From positions 19,282,001 through 19,346,000 of the forward strand of contig OZ316894.1 in the NCBI GenBank assembly GCA_973895155.1: a stretch of 64,000 bases of DNA. The letters are read 5' to 3'. The notes beneath the pieces are model-generated. The model saw only the letters and a list, made by a program, of their open reading frames with translations. It had not been told where the DNA came from and ran no database searches. The DNA is from Marsupella aquatica (Eukaryota; Marchantiophyta). This document shows positions 10,073 through 22,774 of this stretch, piece by piece. Both the position numbers and the translations under genes were made by a program. Positions within the stretch are counted from its first letter, which is position 1. The number at the start of each line of letters is the position of its first letter.

Positions 10073-13000
10073 ATGGCTCTTCTGAAAAGAGCGGACCTCA
10101 CCAGGTTTCAGAATTACATTAAGGGTGGAAATTATGAGCCGGCACTCAAATTGGCTGAGAAATTTGGGCTGGACACGGACGATGTCTACAAGCCGCAATG
10201 GATGGCATCCAATTTTGGGACTGAAGCCATTCGAGGTGTCTTGGCACGAGTGGAAGATGCAGAGTGGGTTGTGGCGGATTGTGTGAAAACAGTCTGCCCA
10301 AGTTTCGAAGCGATGAGTGCGTTGCTTTCCTGTGGGCTGAGGTTCAGTGAACGCTATGTCTATCCTGAAAATGGGATTGCTTCTCTGGATGGAGGGGCTG
10401 CCGTTGATAAAGGTTGGTGGTTCAGATTCAAACGTCTGAGACTACTGCAGTACAAAGACAGACTTGATACTTTTCTGGCAATTAACAATGGAAGGTGAGT
10501 TAGTTCATTTCGGAGTATTGCTAAAGTAGATGCATCTTCCTTGCCCTAAGTTGGCATAGCGTGTGCAATGAATTAGGGTACCCAGTGATCGTCTGTGGCC
10601 CATTTTCTCGCTATAATCGTCCACTTTTTTATGTACAGCTCTACGCGTTGTGAATTCCAAGTGTTGTAGTTGCAGCGTGGTCGTTTTTTCTCTGCACTGT
10701 CTTATAGAACGCCTTCGACTTGGTTTTTCTCACAGATATTCCCAGAATGACTACAAGATCTTCCGGTCAGCACCCTTGCATGAAGTTGCATTTGGGTTTG
10801 CTGAAAGAGGGAAGACGGGGCCTTTATTTCTACTTTTTAAGCGGCACACGTATTCCCTTGCGCCTTACATATTGCAGCTCTTAGATGCAATACCAGAAGC
10901 TCTACCTCCTCGAACCTACAGCCAATTGCTGCCTGACAGCTCTCCACCAAAACTGTTTCTGCCGCGCAATAGTGAAGACTGGGTCGAGAAAGATGAGACA
11001 CTGAAAGCAGCAAAGGCTGGTAAAAGAGGTTCACATCAGGGCGAAGACTTAAATCTAGAAGACAGCACTGAGTGTATGGTTAGGCTATCCAAGGGTCTAG
11101 TATGGCCCAAAAAGAAGGAGATTGTTGATTGGTACAAAGCACGTGCGAGAGAGATTGATAGGAGCTGTGGGTTGCTTGAAAACAGTCTCTCACTACTGGA
11201 TTTTGGTGTACTCAAAGGATTCACTGAATTAGAAATTCCTTTGGAGGATGTTTCGGATTTGCATGGACTTGTATTTTCCAGCGACGCTATTGATAGTGAG
11301 GCTGACCTGAAACTTTCTGATTGGGAAGGGTATAGCAAGTATGAGAAATTCAAGATCATCCTCAGTGGGGTTACGGAGGAAACTGCGGTGGACAGACTGA
11401 GAGAACAAGCTATCCCTTTCATGACCAGGCATGAAACGTTGGCTTCTCCTGTGCACAATGCTAGAGCTGTTGAGAATACTGATCATTATTCAGAATCTTT
11501 CCTGATCCGATGGCTCAAAGAGACGGCAAAGGAGAACAAGTTGAGAATCTGCTCAGCTATTTTAGCTGAGTGCTGTAAGGAACAACGAGACAGTAGTCTT
11601 TTCAGTAGTGACGAGGAGCTTATCAGCGTTGTATTATTTTGTATATATGCTTACAGCCGTACAGATGAGTGGTCCTTAATGTCCTCGATGTTGACTAGAC
11701 TACCTGGAAGAGAAGTGAGACTCAAGGAACCAAGTACAATGACGGTTGTTGAGGATGGGCAAGGAGCAAGGGGCTTGAGGAAGGGTTTCATGAAGGCTTT
11801 TCGGGGTGCAGTTGGTGGTAAGACGGGGGATCTGCAGATGACCATGGCATCTCTCAAAGGGAATGTTGATGAATCACACCCGTTGTCTCTTGGAAGCAGT
11901 GATATTCCTTCCGCTTTGTCAGAAGCAATTGAAATGCAAGTTAGACAAGCTGAAGGTCATGTGGAGGCAGGAGAGCTGCTTCTACAATATCAGGTGACAT
12001 TTTGTCCATTTATACCTTCCTTCTGTGCACTGTAGGGATGTATAGATAATTTATGCGTTTTACTCTCAATGTCATTTGGCGAGAAACTGGGTTGGTCAAA
12101 TAACTTCTGTCTTCTTAATTTCCTTTTGCTCTTAAGCTTACGTGACAAGTGACATATTATTCAGAGATGGTCTTAAGGATCTAGTGTTGATGATCTCATT
12201 GTTCTATGCTTGCCAAACAGGTTCCCAAGCCTATCAGCTTTTTCCTCACTTGCAAAGAAGACGTTAATGGCACAAAGCAGCTTCTGCGCATTCTACTTCT
12301 AAAGTTCTCAAACAAAGAGCAGGCAAAATCCGACAGTGGATGGGCTTTGTTATGGCGAAACCTACGGACACTACAAGAAAAAGCATTTCCGTTTCTTGAA
12401 AAGGAGTATTTGCTCTCTGAGTTGTGTCAGGGAATACTGAAAGCCGGAAAGCTCTCCTTGGCTAAGAATTATTTGAAGGGTACAGGCACGACCGCTTTGC
12501 GGCCAGAAAAGGCAGAAAAGTTGGTACTGAACGCTGCACGGGAGTACTTCTACTCGGCTCCAGACTTGGAATCCTCTGCTGTACGTACTTTCTGTTCAGA
12601 GTTACAGTCTGACCTCATATACCCTAAATGTGAAGGGCACCTGAGTGTTTTGCTGTAGCTTGGGGTCTTAGTTAAAATTGGATTCGCTATTGTGGTTGTA
12701 AAGAACGTCTGAAGTTTTTTGATCTATGGCCAAGATATGTAGGCACTAATTCTGTGGGTAAGGCCTCTCGTCAGGAAATGCACGAAAATCGAATTTTTGT
12801 TACGACATACCATCTTGATGAATTTTGTGGGATCGTTTTGTTGCAGATTGGAAAAGCAAAACAATGCCTGAATCTTCTACCAGCAAGCACCCAATTGACG
12901 GCAGAAATGAATCTGATCAATGCAATCACAGAGCAGCTTCCTTATTTGGGGGTGACTCTCTTGCCTGTCCAGTTTCGCCAATTGAAGAACAGTATGGAAG

Positions 13001-16000
13001 CTGTCAAGATGGCGATTTCTGCTCAAGCTGGTTCTTCAATGGAGATCTCAGAGATTATGAAGTTGGCGTGGCTGCTAGGATTAAGCTCCCCAGATGACAT
13101 CTCAGCTATTGAAGCTGCCATAGCCCGGGAGTCTGCTAATGCAGGGGAGTTTGGTCTGGCTTTAGAGATGTGCCTAGAATTGGTTAGAAAAGGTCACGGG
13201 CCTATTTGGGATCTTTGTGCTGCTATGGGAAGGGGTCCCGATTTTGAGGAGATAAATTTGGATACGCGCAAAGAGCTTCTTGGATTTGCACTGGGGCGCT
13301 GTGATGAAGATTCAGTGGGAGAGTTGCTTAGTGCTTGGAAAGAGTTCGATTTCTTGACTTCATGCGACACCCTTGGGAGAAAAGTTGGAAAATCTGTTGA
13401 CCCTGTTCATGAAAACGAGTCCGCGTCCCTTTTGGAAAGGTTGGATTCACGGTATGATGCTGTGTCTTCTAATGAGGAAGGAGGTAACGGTGCCATCCCA
13501 AGTTCCATTGGAGACAATCAAGCGAATAAGCCGAGCTCGGGGTTATTTCTTCAAGACTACAAGACAGCTGAAGGCCCGATTGCCTTGTTTCCATCCTGGC
13601 TTCTGGATATCAGTTCCGGCAAGATTCAAGGTAAAATGGAATCGGTCAATAACAGATATGTAGATGGGCCAGAAGGAGGACAGTGGACACGTAATCTCCC
13701 AATAGAATGCAGAAGTCAAAGTGCACAAGCTGTAGCTTTGATTCTTCAGGCCTTAGTATCTCATGACATTATTGCAGATGACAAACTCGTTGTGAGGCTT
13801 GCACAAGAATCAATGAGCAGACCAGTCAGCAAGGAAGGAGATACAGTTGGATGTGGTTATCTTCTAAATCTTAGCAATGTCCATCTTGGAGCTGAGCTAT
13901 TAGAATTGGAGCTGGAAAAGAGAGAGAATTATGAAGACGCTTATCAGGCAGTGGAGTGGGCATTGTCTTTCAGCTCAGTCCAGGAATCCTTATTGTATAC
14001 GCGGAGCCCTAAAGAAAGGCGAGAAAAGTTGATTCAAACATTGAAAGGGCGTAGTTCTGGTAACCTAGGTAAGAAACTAACTTTTACATACTCTTGTCTA
14101 ACACACTGATGTCGCAAATTTGTCCATTTTTGGTCGGTAGCAATCCCGTGGCACTCATCAACAGGAATTTTGCTGAAAGAGTCTCAGGTCTGATTAGATT
14201 ATCGAAGCTCGACGTTGTTGTGTTGGCACAACGGAAATGTCCATAATATAGTGTAATGCTGGATTAGTGGAGCCTGTCCTTCTAATATGCATTGTGTTTG
14301 TTCTACTGGATAACCATCTCAGGAGGGCGTTGATAGGGTTGTTGTATTATTGTCATTCTGAGGTGTTCTCGTAGCGCGTTTCAGGAGTGAGCTCTCAACA
14401 TAATTCAGCTCCCAACTTTTGGAGGGAGTTCAGCACAAGGGCAGGAGAAATTCTACGAGCGTCAGAGGAGTCGAGGAGACTTCAGAAAATATTACCTGGT
14501 GTTGATGTTGGGCGCTTTTTATCAAGGGATGAAGGCTACATACGAGAAAGAATACTTTTACACGTTGACTCAATGAATATGCGACAGGAGCGAAGGTTGC
14601 CCGACGTGCTTACACTTGCTGACCAGTACAACATTGAACAGTGGCAGGTAGAATGTCTGCACTTTATTACCACTTTTCTCTGAGGTTATAAGTTGTGCTC
14701 ATAGTCTGGGATTAAGCAGTTTGAAAGGTTTTATGGTCGGCAAATAATCTGCCAGCTCCTTTTACAGCAGCTCAGTGACGGAACATCACTTACTTCTCCA
14801 ATGAGCCTACTTAAGCCATATGGAATTGATTGGTTGTGCAGATATTTGAAAGGTACTTTTTGGCGCTTTTGAGAGCTGACTGGACTTCTGAGGACGAGAT
14901 CTTCTCTGAAATATCTGGGTATTGGTCAAGGTTGCTAACAGACCCAGAAAGGCTTCAGGATACAATAGAGGTTTATGAGCAAGTTGTACGCGCAGCTCTC
15001 GAAGGTATACAAAATGAGGGACCTGATCCAGTTTCTGAAAAGGGAGCCTTATCAGTGTCTAAGCGAACACTGATTCGTGCTCTAGTCTCTCTCAGCAGTG
15101 ATGCTGCGTCTGTGAAAGGAGACTCTTTTCTTTCAGGTGTCCCAGAGCTCAGTCCAAGTGATTTGCTGTACAAAGTAAGGTGTTCCGTTTGGCGTCAGTT
15201 ATGCCAATTTGTGGAGGACGTGCAGGTTCCCCTTCAGAGTAGAATTTTCATATTGGAACTTCTCGAGTCTATTAGGAATGGTGAAGTGCTGAGACGGGAC
15301 TTCTGGCGCCCCCTTCTGCCTGGGGATGAGGGCGTCCGAGTGTCTTGGGGAAAATGGGAAGCAGGAGGTGGGAGTTTATCCTCAATTATTCGGAGGGACG
15401 ACATCGGACAGGAGAGGGTCAATGCTGGAAGCTCTGTCAATGTCCTCCTAGCTTTGAAATCCACACATATCATATCTGTTTATTGGCCTGGTTGGGAAGT
15501 CACATCCAATGACCTTTGTGACCCTGCAACTGCCTCCTCTTTCTTTGATCGTCTTCTTGATGGTACATCATCTCTCGGCCATGCAAAGATACTGAAGGAG
15601 CTTTTGGAAGAATGGGAAACAGTCTTTGGTTTTGGTCATTGGAAAGGTGAAGAAAGCGAGGATGTAACACTGGAGGAGGATGACAAGGAAGATTCGAGGG
15701 AAGGTTGGAAAGAATTGAGTAACAACAATTGGGCAGTGCATACATTGCACTCTTGCTGGAAAGCTATTCTACAGAAACTCACTGAGTTCGGTGGTGTGAG
15801 AGAGGCGTTGAGTGTGCTAGATGCAGCCTTGTTGCATCCCACAAGTGTCCTAGTCACTGAAGGCGAGACCAAGGAACTTGTTGCTGCTGTCGGGCAGTTC
15901 AATCCCAGTGCAGCCCTTCAACTTTCTTTGCTTCTTCCTTATAATTCTCCCCAAGTTCATGGGTTGAAGATGTTGGAGGAGAAGCTGAAGATCGGTGGTG

Positions 16001-16608
16001 ATAGATCCTATGTTCAGGAGGTGCAATGTACCATAACCGACGGTGGAGAAGGAGGCAATCGGCGTCCCATTCTTCAACGTAGTGAGCTTGTAAATCAAGA
16101 CCTCATGGCTCTGATATTATCATCAAGGCTCCTATCATCCATAGCTCATGATCCCTCTTTGAACACTATCTTCTCAGCGTTGTGTGAGCTCCTCGGACAA
16201 CTTGCTTTGCAAGCACAGGAACTACAGCTGTCAATGAGACCCTCACTCAATGAATGCATCGTATCTGTTGATAACGTGCCTTTCTCTACTGCTGCTTTAC
16301 CTTTCTTCGTAGCAGAGCTGACCACATGTAAGAAGTATGGGCAGGCTGGAGCTCTGGTGCTGCAAGTAATGCGAGTACATCCAGCCCTAGCAACTTGGAA
16401 TGCTGCCTATATAGCTCTGCAACGGTATCTAAGCTCCCAGGCAGATGGTGCATCCTTAGAATCTCTCTCGAGAAGAGGGAAGCACTTTCTTAGCAACCAA
16501 AAGATTTCGAAATTAGGCCACTTGAAACATACAGTTCAGAGTCTAACCTTTCGTCTGGAAGAAGTGCTGAAATCTGCACTGAAGACTCTCGCTCACGATA
16601 TGAAGTAA
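10073..16608 (+). CDS. MIP2: Sec39-domain ER tethering factor, MIP2/NBAS homologue, N-terminally short
   Basis: Exons are 10073-10494, 10736-11993, 12221-12580, 12847-14068, 14385-14647 and 14842-16608. All junctions are GT-AG and in phase, giving 1763 residues. Family matches run the whole length: LAEKFGLDTDDVYKPQW near residue 25, LFKRHTYSLAPYIL in exon 2, ESFLIRWLKETA near 392, YQVPKPISFF across the exon 2/3 junction, GHGPIWDLCAAM near 796, LLGFALGRCDEDS, and PGVDVGRF in exon 5. In plants MIP2 acts with MAG2 (Tip20/RINT1), MIP1 and MIP3 at the ER membrane, tethering COPI vesicles in Golgi-to-ER retrograde transport; the human counterpart is NBAS. The plant family is usually about 2400 residues, with a beta-propeller before Sec39. 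That part is absent here, so either an N-terminal exon set lies further upstream or the gene is shortened. The coding sequence is otherwise uninterrupted. Confidence 0.92.
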
Positions 16609-18719
16609 ATGGTGACGGTCTTCAACGGCATGAAGAATGTTTCTGTATGCCCAATTCATTTTTGTGCATCACTTGTCGGACGGGGATGTTGGAATTCGTT
16701 CATGTGCATGCTAATAACCCGGAAAAGGTGTGAAATGTTGATTAAGAGCACTTCCTCACAAGAAATTTGTATTGCTCCTCCTTCCCCTCTTCCCATTGTT
16801 TCTTGTAGTTCTATTTGCCAACTGTCCACAACTGAGCAAGAGGGACAATCAGTACAAATATCTTACTAATAAATGGGGAACAGAACCTTGAGGTGGGGTC
16901 TAGGCTTCTAGAGTGAGCCTCTAGACCATAACCTCTAGGGTCCCACCAAAGTCATGTCCATCGAAATGAAATATTATGTATGTCCAAAAAGGCAAGCATG
17001 CATGATGATTTTTTTGTCAATCTATTCATATTCAAAGAATGGGCATTCAGGTTTTGTCAATCTATTCATATTCAAAGAATGGGCATTCAGGTGTGTACGG
17101 CAAAGATGGAAAGTCGCAAGAAAAACTTGAGTGACAGGCCTTGAGACACTCTAGCAGTCCAAAACCATCCATTGAGAAGTTCTTTCCAGCCTCATATACT
17201 CGTGTCTTTTCCAGGCTTCCCCTAGCTGATTTTCTTTCTTCCATATGATGCAATTGAACCTGGACTTAAGTTTTAGTTTTTTCTAGGCTTCCTCTTAACT
17301 CAGCTAGTTTCTTACTTCCATGTGATGCAATTAGCATCTGGAATAGATTTTGTGTCGTTTCTAGCCTTCCCAGCAACTCAGCTCATTCTAGTTATCCTCT
17401 ACTTTTACTAAAACTAGTAAAATTAATAATCTCTTAGGCCTCGAAGTGTAAAAAGGTCCTGTGACCAGAGTATTAGGACAGACCATGACATGTAATCAGG
17501 GCTTTACTATATACTTAATGCCCTTTGTGATTGTTTTCTTTGTAACTTTAAGTTCATTTATGGAGAAGAACCCAAAGTCAAGATTTGGATTGACTGAATT
17601 CACCTCCACTAACTAAGATTAGAAAAAGAAAAAGAAAAATCTCTGAGGCATTAAGGTCCTGTTATGAGAGCATTATGGGCAACAATAGCCCCTCAAACTC
17701 TAGCCAAATCTCTCATTTTGGGGGGCCTCATGGCACGCTATGCCCAGTAAACAGAATTTAACCATATCTAAACACAGAACACATCCTGCTTGCTCATTGC
17801 CCCTCTGAAACTCCCGTCTCTCCCCAAACTTCCAAACTGCCAAAGATAAATTGTGTCTCCAAGGACCCCACCATCCGGCTAGCCATGCCCAGCACATACC
17901 CACCTCCATTACACTTTTTTCCAATATTGTGCCACTTTGGACCACAATTTCAGGAAAAAGCTACTATCAATATATGGTAGCCTGTATCTTTTAAAGAGCA
18001 CGTGTGGTTTAATTATTAACAATTTGCACAAGGAGCTGGTGTGGAGTAAGGTAGTTAGATGAGCTCAGGAGGGGTGGTGACCTCAAGTAACCCTTGCTCG
18101 GAAGAGGCAGCATGTGAACCACATGCCCCATGGACTCACACCCTATACACCTTCACTCGTTGATATTCTTTCTGTAAGTTTCAAAAAATGTTTTAACAAG
18201 ATACTTCTATATTCAATATCTCTGTTAATGTCCAACGTGACAGGGTGTCTTTGGCTTGGATACATCTAATCAATGTATCTAATATTGCTAGTTTTTATGA
18301 AGAATAGAGGGGCAAGTTACATGAATGAGTGTACAAAGGAGAGGACACTTGGGTTTTCCCGGACCTAATCCAGAGGCCAATTGAGAATGTCTCCTGACCA
18401 AAGAAGATTGAGAGGACACTTCAAAACACCACCTCTACAGGTGGTTTCAGCTTTGGCCAAAATTATATTGTACAAATCAGCATTTTGGGGAGATCCAATT
18501 CCATGTAGTCCAGTGCAAGTGTCCTCTAAACTTCATTTAAAGCCAAGGTGGACTGTTTACTGGATATGAATGGTTGTGATGACATCTGAAAGAAGTAGTC
18601 CTCTCAATTGTTGTCCGCTCATTCCTGTAAAGGCCCCTCTGAGATAACTATGAATGAGATAGTGTGTCAGTCACTGTCCACACTTCATGACTAATAAATG
18701 TTTTGAGCCACTAATTTAC
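16609..18719. other. Intergenic, dispersed repeat fragments
   Basis: No gene was seen. Recognisable pieces are the block near 16895-16935 in which TCTAGA flanks a short spacer within AGGCTTCTAGAGTGAGCCTC, a 40-bp tandem duplication (17012-17091), and fragments related to the 8.5-8.9 kb repeats near 17518 and 17668. The ORFs here are short and unsupported. Confidence 0.5.
17012..17091. repeat. 40-bp perfect tandem duplication
   Basis: A 40-bp unit opening TTTTGTCAATCTATTCATAT and closing GGGCATTCAGG is present twice, head to tail, with no mismatch that I can see. This suggests a recent event. Confidence 0.92.
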
Positions 18720-18831
18720 ATATAGTCTGACTTACATTCAATGAAACTGCTATATGGTGAATCCATCTTCCAATATTTTGTCTTATTCAAACTTCTTTTC
18801 TTGTGTATTTTAGTTCAATGTGTCTTACCAA
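18720..18831 (+). repeat. Dispersed repeat R1, left half, split by copia
   Basis: This segment is homologous to the reverse complement of about 7442-7560. It stops exactly at the copia target duplication ACCAA (18827-18831) and resumes at 28496 on the far side of the element. Confidence 0.78.
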
Positions 18832-19175
18832 TGTTGAGCATAGACGACATTCGCAACTGCAAGCCCATGAACCATCCAACGCACAATAGTCGACACCGAG
18901 AGATACGTGGTTCACCTCCACATGAGGCTACGTCCACGGGAACACACAAGAGCTTTACTGCACTCTAGGCCGACCGGCCATACCAAGCATCCACAACACA
19001 AGCTCTCCCTATCTCTCAACTAGCTCCGTAACAATGAGCCTAAGTTCCACCAGGGTCTGGCATCAGCCTTGGCTATATGCACAACAACACTACCGCTAAC
19101 ATTAGCTAAGTCCTAACCCAAGTTAGACTAACTGTGGTTAGCTCATGAGTCACAAGACTAGAGTAATATCTAACA
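18832..19175 (-). repeat. Copia 3' LTR (left copy)
   Basis: This 344-bp copy differs from the other LTR at 11 positions by direct comparison (3.2%, all substitutions, mostly transitions), with no length difference. Confidence 0.95.
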
Positions 19176-19190
19176 AACTCCCCCTTGACT
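19176..19190 (-). other. Copia polypurine tract
   Basis: Read on the minus strand, GTCAAGGGGGAGTT lies directly against the 3' LTR. This is the expected position and composition of the plus-strand primer for reverse transcription. Confidence 0.8.
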
Positions 19191-19475
19191 CTTGTCTTGG
19201 GGACTGGACTAAATGTTACCATATGGAATCCTTAACGGGAAGTTCTAGACAATCACCAAACCAGGTCTCCCCCTAAAAACCACAAGGGTTAACTAGAACT
19301 AAGTCGTAGCCAAACATGAATGAGTAATCCATATACAAATAGTCACACATTGCTAAATAACTCTACTTGCACTACAACTGCAAAACCTGCAAAGTAGCAC
19401 GGTGTCTTGAGAAACTCTCCAAAGAAATCACTTTGGTAAAGGCATCAGCGGGATTGAGCTTTCCATCAATCTTGA

Positions 19476-21228
19476 CTAGCTCAAAAGTTTTATCAGACAC
19501 TGCTTGACTGATAAATGGTACCTGATATCAATGTGCTTCACCTTGCTATCCATCACCTGGTTAGCAGCCAAGTGAAGAGCACTCTTACTATCATAGTTTA
19601 GAGTCATTTTGCCATGCTCTAAACTCATCTCTGCGATCAACTTGTCCAACCAAATTGCTTCCTTTGCTGCTTCTGCTGCTGCAACATACTCTGCTTCTGT
19701 AGTAGACTGAGATATACACTTATGCAAGGTAGATTTCCAACTGATACATCCTCCTCCAAGAGTAAATACAAACCCAGTTGTAGACCTTCTTGTATCCAGA
19801 CAACCTCCACAGTCAGAATCTACATAGCCAACCAACGTTCTATTTGATCTGACATCAAATAGTAATCCATAGTCCTGTGTTCCCTTCACATACCTGAGAA
19901 TCCATTTCACAGCTTCCTAATGTACCTTCCCTGGATTTGACATGTTTGAATCTGCTGACCTTGCCCATTGCTAGGGCTAAGTCAGGCCTAGTTCAAGTCA
20001 TCAAATACATCAGACTGCCTACTGCCTTCTCATAAGGAATCTTAGCCATCAGACCTTTCTCCATAGCATCCGTAGGAGAGAAAGCCGATGATAACTTGAA
20101 ATGTGAAGCTAAAGGAATACTCATTGGCTTACAATTTTCCATGTTGAATCGTGCAAGTATTTTCCTCGCATACTGGCCTTGACTCAAGCACAACTATCCA
20201 GTATCAGAGTTCCTAAAAATCTCCATTCCTAAGATCCTCTTGGCCTTACCAAGATCCTTCATCCTGAATTCAACACTCAATTTCGCCTTGAGACTGTCAA
20301 CCTCAGATTGATCTTTAGCCACAATCAGCATGTCATCCACATAGATCACCAGAATGATGAAACCAAACACATCATTCTTGACTGATTTCATATACACACA
20401 AGGATCATACACCATCATTGTAAAACCTTGAACAAACATGAAATCATCAAACCGCTTGTTCCACTGTCTGGGAGACTGCTTCAATCCATACAAGGATTTG
20501 AGCAATCTGCAAACTAAGTTCTCTTGGCCCTTCTTCATAAAGCCTAGTGGCTGTCTCATGAAGATCAACTCTTCCAAGTTGCCATAGAGAAAAACAGTAA
20601 CAACATCCATCTGATCCATCACCAGACCAAAAAACACAACAAACTGACACAAGATCCGAATTGTGGAATACTTAGCCACCGGTGAAAAGACCTCATTGTA
20701 GTCCACTCCTTTCTCCTGAGTGAACCCCTTGGCAACAAGCCTTTCCTTGTAGATTTTATCTCCACCCTCTGAAGGACTATCCTTCAACTTGTAAATCCAC
20801 TTGTTGTCTACCACTTGCTGACCTCTTGGAAGCTCCACCAGCTCCCATGTCTTGTTGTCACTCAAAGATTGCAATTCCCTCTGCATTGTTGCATTCCACT
20901 CATGCTTCTGCTCTGAAGCACAAGCCTCACTATACAAAGAAGGCTCTCCTTCTTCCAAGATCAAAGCCATGTCATCATCATTAGGTGCAATGTCAATATT
21001 ATCTAGCTTAGATGAGTCTGCCCATTGACCATACTTGGTAGGAGCTCTAGTAGAACGACTGGAAGTTCTTCTAGTAGATGACTCAGGCTGATCTGCTGCT
21101 GGCTGAATTTGAGGTACCCCAACAATAATCTGCTCCTCTTGTTCCATCACAAGAACCACTTCCAAGCCCGGAGCTTCTCCATCTCTCCTGTCATGAAGTG
21201 GTGGCCCTCCCACCACGTGCCCGTCCAA
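19476..21228 (-). pseudogene. Copia pol remnant: reverse transcriptase and RNase H
   Basis: The 344-codon ORF 21228-20194 begins with about 30 residues that probably derive from the nested insert. It continues with a Ser/Arg-rich linker and the RT domain: NKWIYKLKDSPSEGG, RLVAKGFTQEKGVDY, LLKSLYGLKQSPRQW and the catalytic LVIYVDDMLIV. A TAG stop at about 20191 interrupts it. The frame resumes with YARKILARFNMENCKPMSIP, meets a second stop after SLMYLMT, and shifts frame before the RNase H part (19910-19476: VGYVDSDCGGCLDTRRSTTG, QSTTEAEYVAAAEA, DSKSAL). The usual D-x-K-T-A-F-L-H-G RT motif reads DVVTVFLYG here, so the enzyme would be doubtful even without the stops. Confidence 0.93.
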
Positions 21229-21859
21229 ACTCGTTTCTCAGCTTTGAAACAAGTCGAACCTTGCACTAACACGGAATGTTGGGGCAAGTTCTCTCCGACT
21301 ATGCTCCTTGTCGTCAGCAACCTCTCCCATACGAAGCCGCATTTTCCCTCGTCGACAACACAACCGTCGCTCAACGGTCTTTGCTATCTACACAAGCAAC
21401 CGACCAACCGGTAAGAACCCGTCTTGATCTCGGAACTCCCAAGACCATTATCTTACATCAAGCTCAACAGTCGTTAGTAAGTAGGTCAGCGGATAGAGCC
21501 TCCCAGACCCGCATGGCCTTGCCATAAGCTGAAACTAAGGTCGACATCACTGTTCGTCCAGAACAGTCTATCTACCGGATGTCGCCCAAGCTTCTCCACT
21601 TTCTACCCGTCAATGGCTGACTGCCCTGCCTCCAGGACATGCCCATGGCCCAAACTTAGTTTGTCACAAACTAGTAGTAACAAGCCAGGACCATTCGATT
21701 TCTAGATTTTAGCCACCTCTCGGCGAAACCGGTGTCGTGATTTTCTCTTAAGTTATAAAAAATTGTTTGTTTTAATATGCTATAGATTATATAAGTAATT
21801 TAGTAGTTAGATTATTAAATTTAGACTTTATTAAACTTCTTTAGCTATATTAACGGATT

Positions 21860-22040
21860 ATAGTAGTTCCACCAATGCATATGAGTAGTTCCACCAACTA
21901 CAATAATATTCGTCAACTACAGTAGTCCACCAACGCATAGTAGTTTCACCAACGCACAGTAGTTCCACCAATGCACAGTAGTTCCACCAACGCATGGTAG
22001 TTCCACCTACTAAAAGTAGTTTCACCAACTATGAACAGTA
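21860..22040 (+). repeat. About 20-22-bp repeat array upstream of a TATA box
   Basis: About eight units contain AGTAGTTCCACCAA followed by TGCAC, CGCAT or CTA variants. They lie 80-260 bp upstream of the TATAAATA at about 22126. Such arrays are common in the U3 region of LTRs, which hints at a partial LTR, though no second copy is present. Confidence 0.8.
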
Positions 22041-22350
22041 CTAGCACACTCTTAGGTATTAGATGTTTGACATTTGGCCTTCATCCAAGTGCTTGGGCTT
22101 GATCCATGCCCTCTTGGTGTGCACTATAAATAAAGTGGTGAGGGGCACTCTCCCCTCATTCCGTAGTGTTTATCATTCAAGGTTGTGAAGCTCTTTTGTG
22201 CCTTGAACATAGTAGTGGGGAGTCCTTTGGCCCGGATAGCAAAGAATGAGTGGTAGACTTATAGATGGGACCTTAGGGAATAAGGTTTCTTTGGAAATGT
22301 AGGGGTGGGGCATCCTTTGGCCCGGATAGCAAAGGAACAGGAGAGCCATC

Positions 22351-22774
22351 ATGAATCCAGGAGAGAGAGTTATCCCTGATCTTCCCCTTCGTAATCCGTT
22401 TTTGATTAGAGTCCATCTTTTAGACAAACCATCTATGAGGCAACATCTAACCTATCATTTTGGAGCTCAGTTTGCAACTGCTGTTATGGTTTCTAACGAG
22501 CCAATAATATACCCAGTGGTGTCGTACCGAGAGGAGTGGGAGTGCATCATCTTTGTCCTTTATTGAAGTCATGGATCTGAATAGGAGTCCAGATGATATT
22601 CTTGTTTCATTTTCTCTTGGAGATATTAGGATCATATGTCGTAAGAAAACTAATTTTTGTGATGTGTTGGTCCGCAAGTATGATGAAGTAGGGTTTAACA
22701 GTATTTTAGTTTCACCTGAACCTTTCTTAATACCCACTACCCTTGTTACTAGAATTATCATTTTGATTTTAGTG
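22351..22774 (+). pseudogene. Unrecognised ORF broken by one frameshift
   Basis: The frame from ATG 22351 (MNPGERVIPDLPLRNPF) stops at 22566. The +1 frame is open across that point (SLSFIEVMDLNRSPDDILVS) to about 22777. A single-base change near 22530-22550 would therefore join them into a protein of about 140 residues. I recognise no domain. It follows the TATAAATA box and leader described for the insertion, so it is probably the first gene of that unidentified element rather than a host gene. Confidence 0.45.

Noticed and set aside
18741-18968. Plus-strand ORF of 75 codons
   Set aside because: It spans the junction of repeat R1 and the copia LTR, so it is a chimera created by the insertion.
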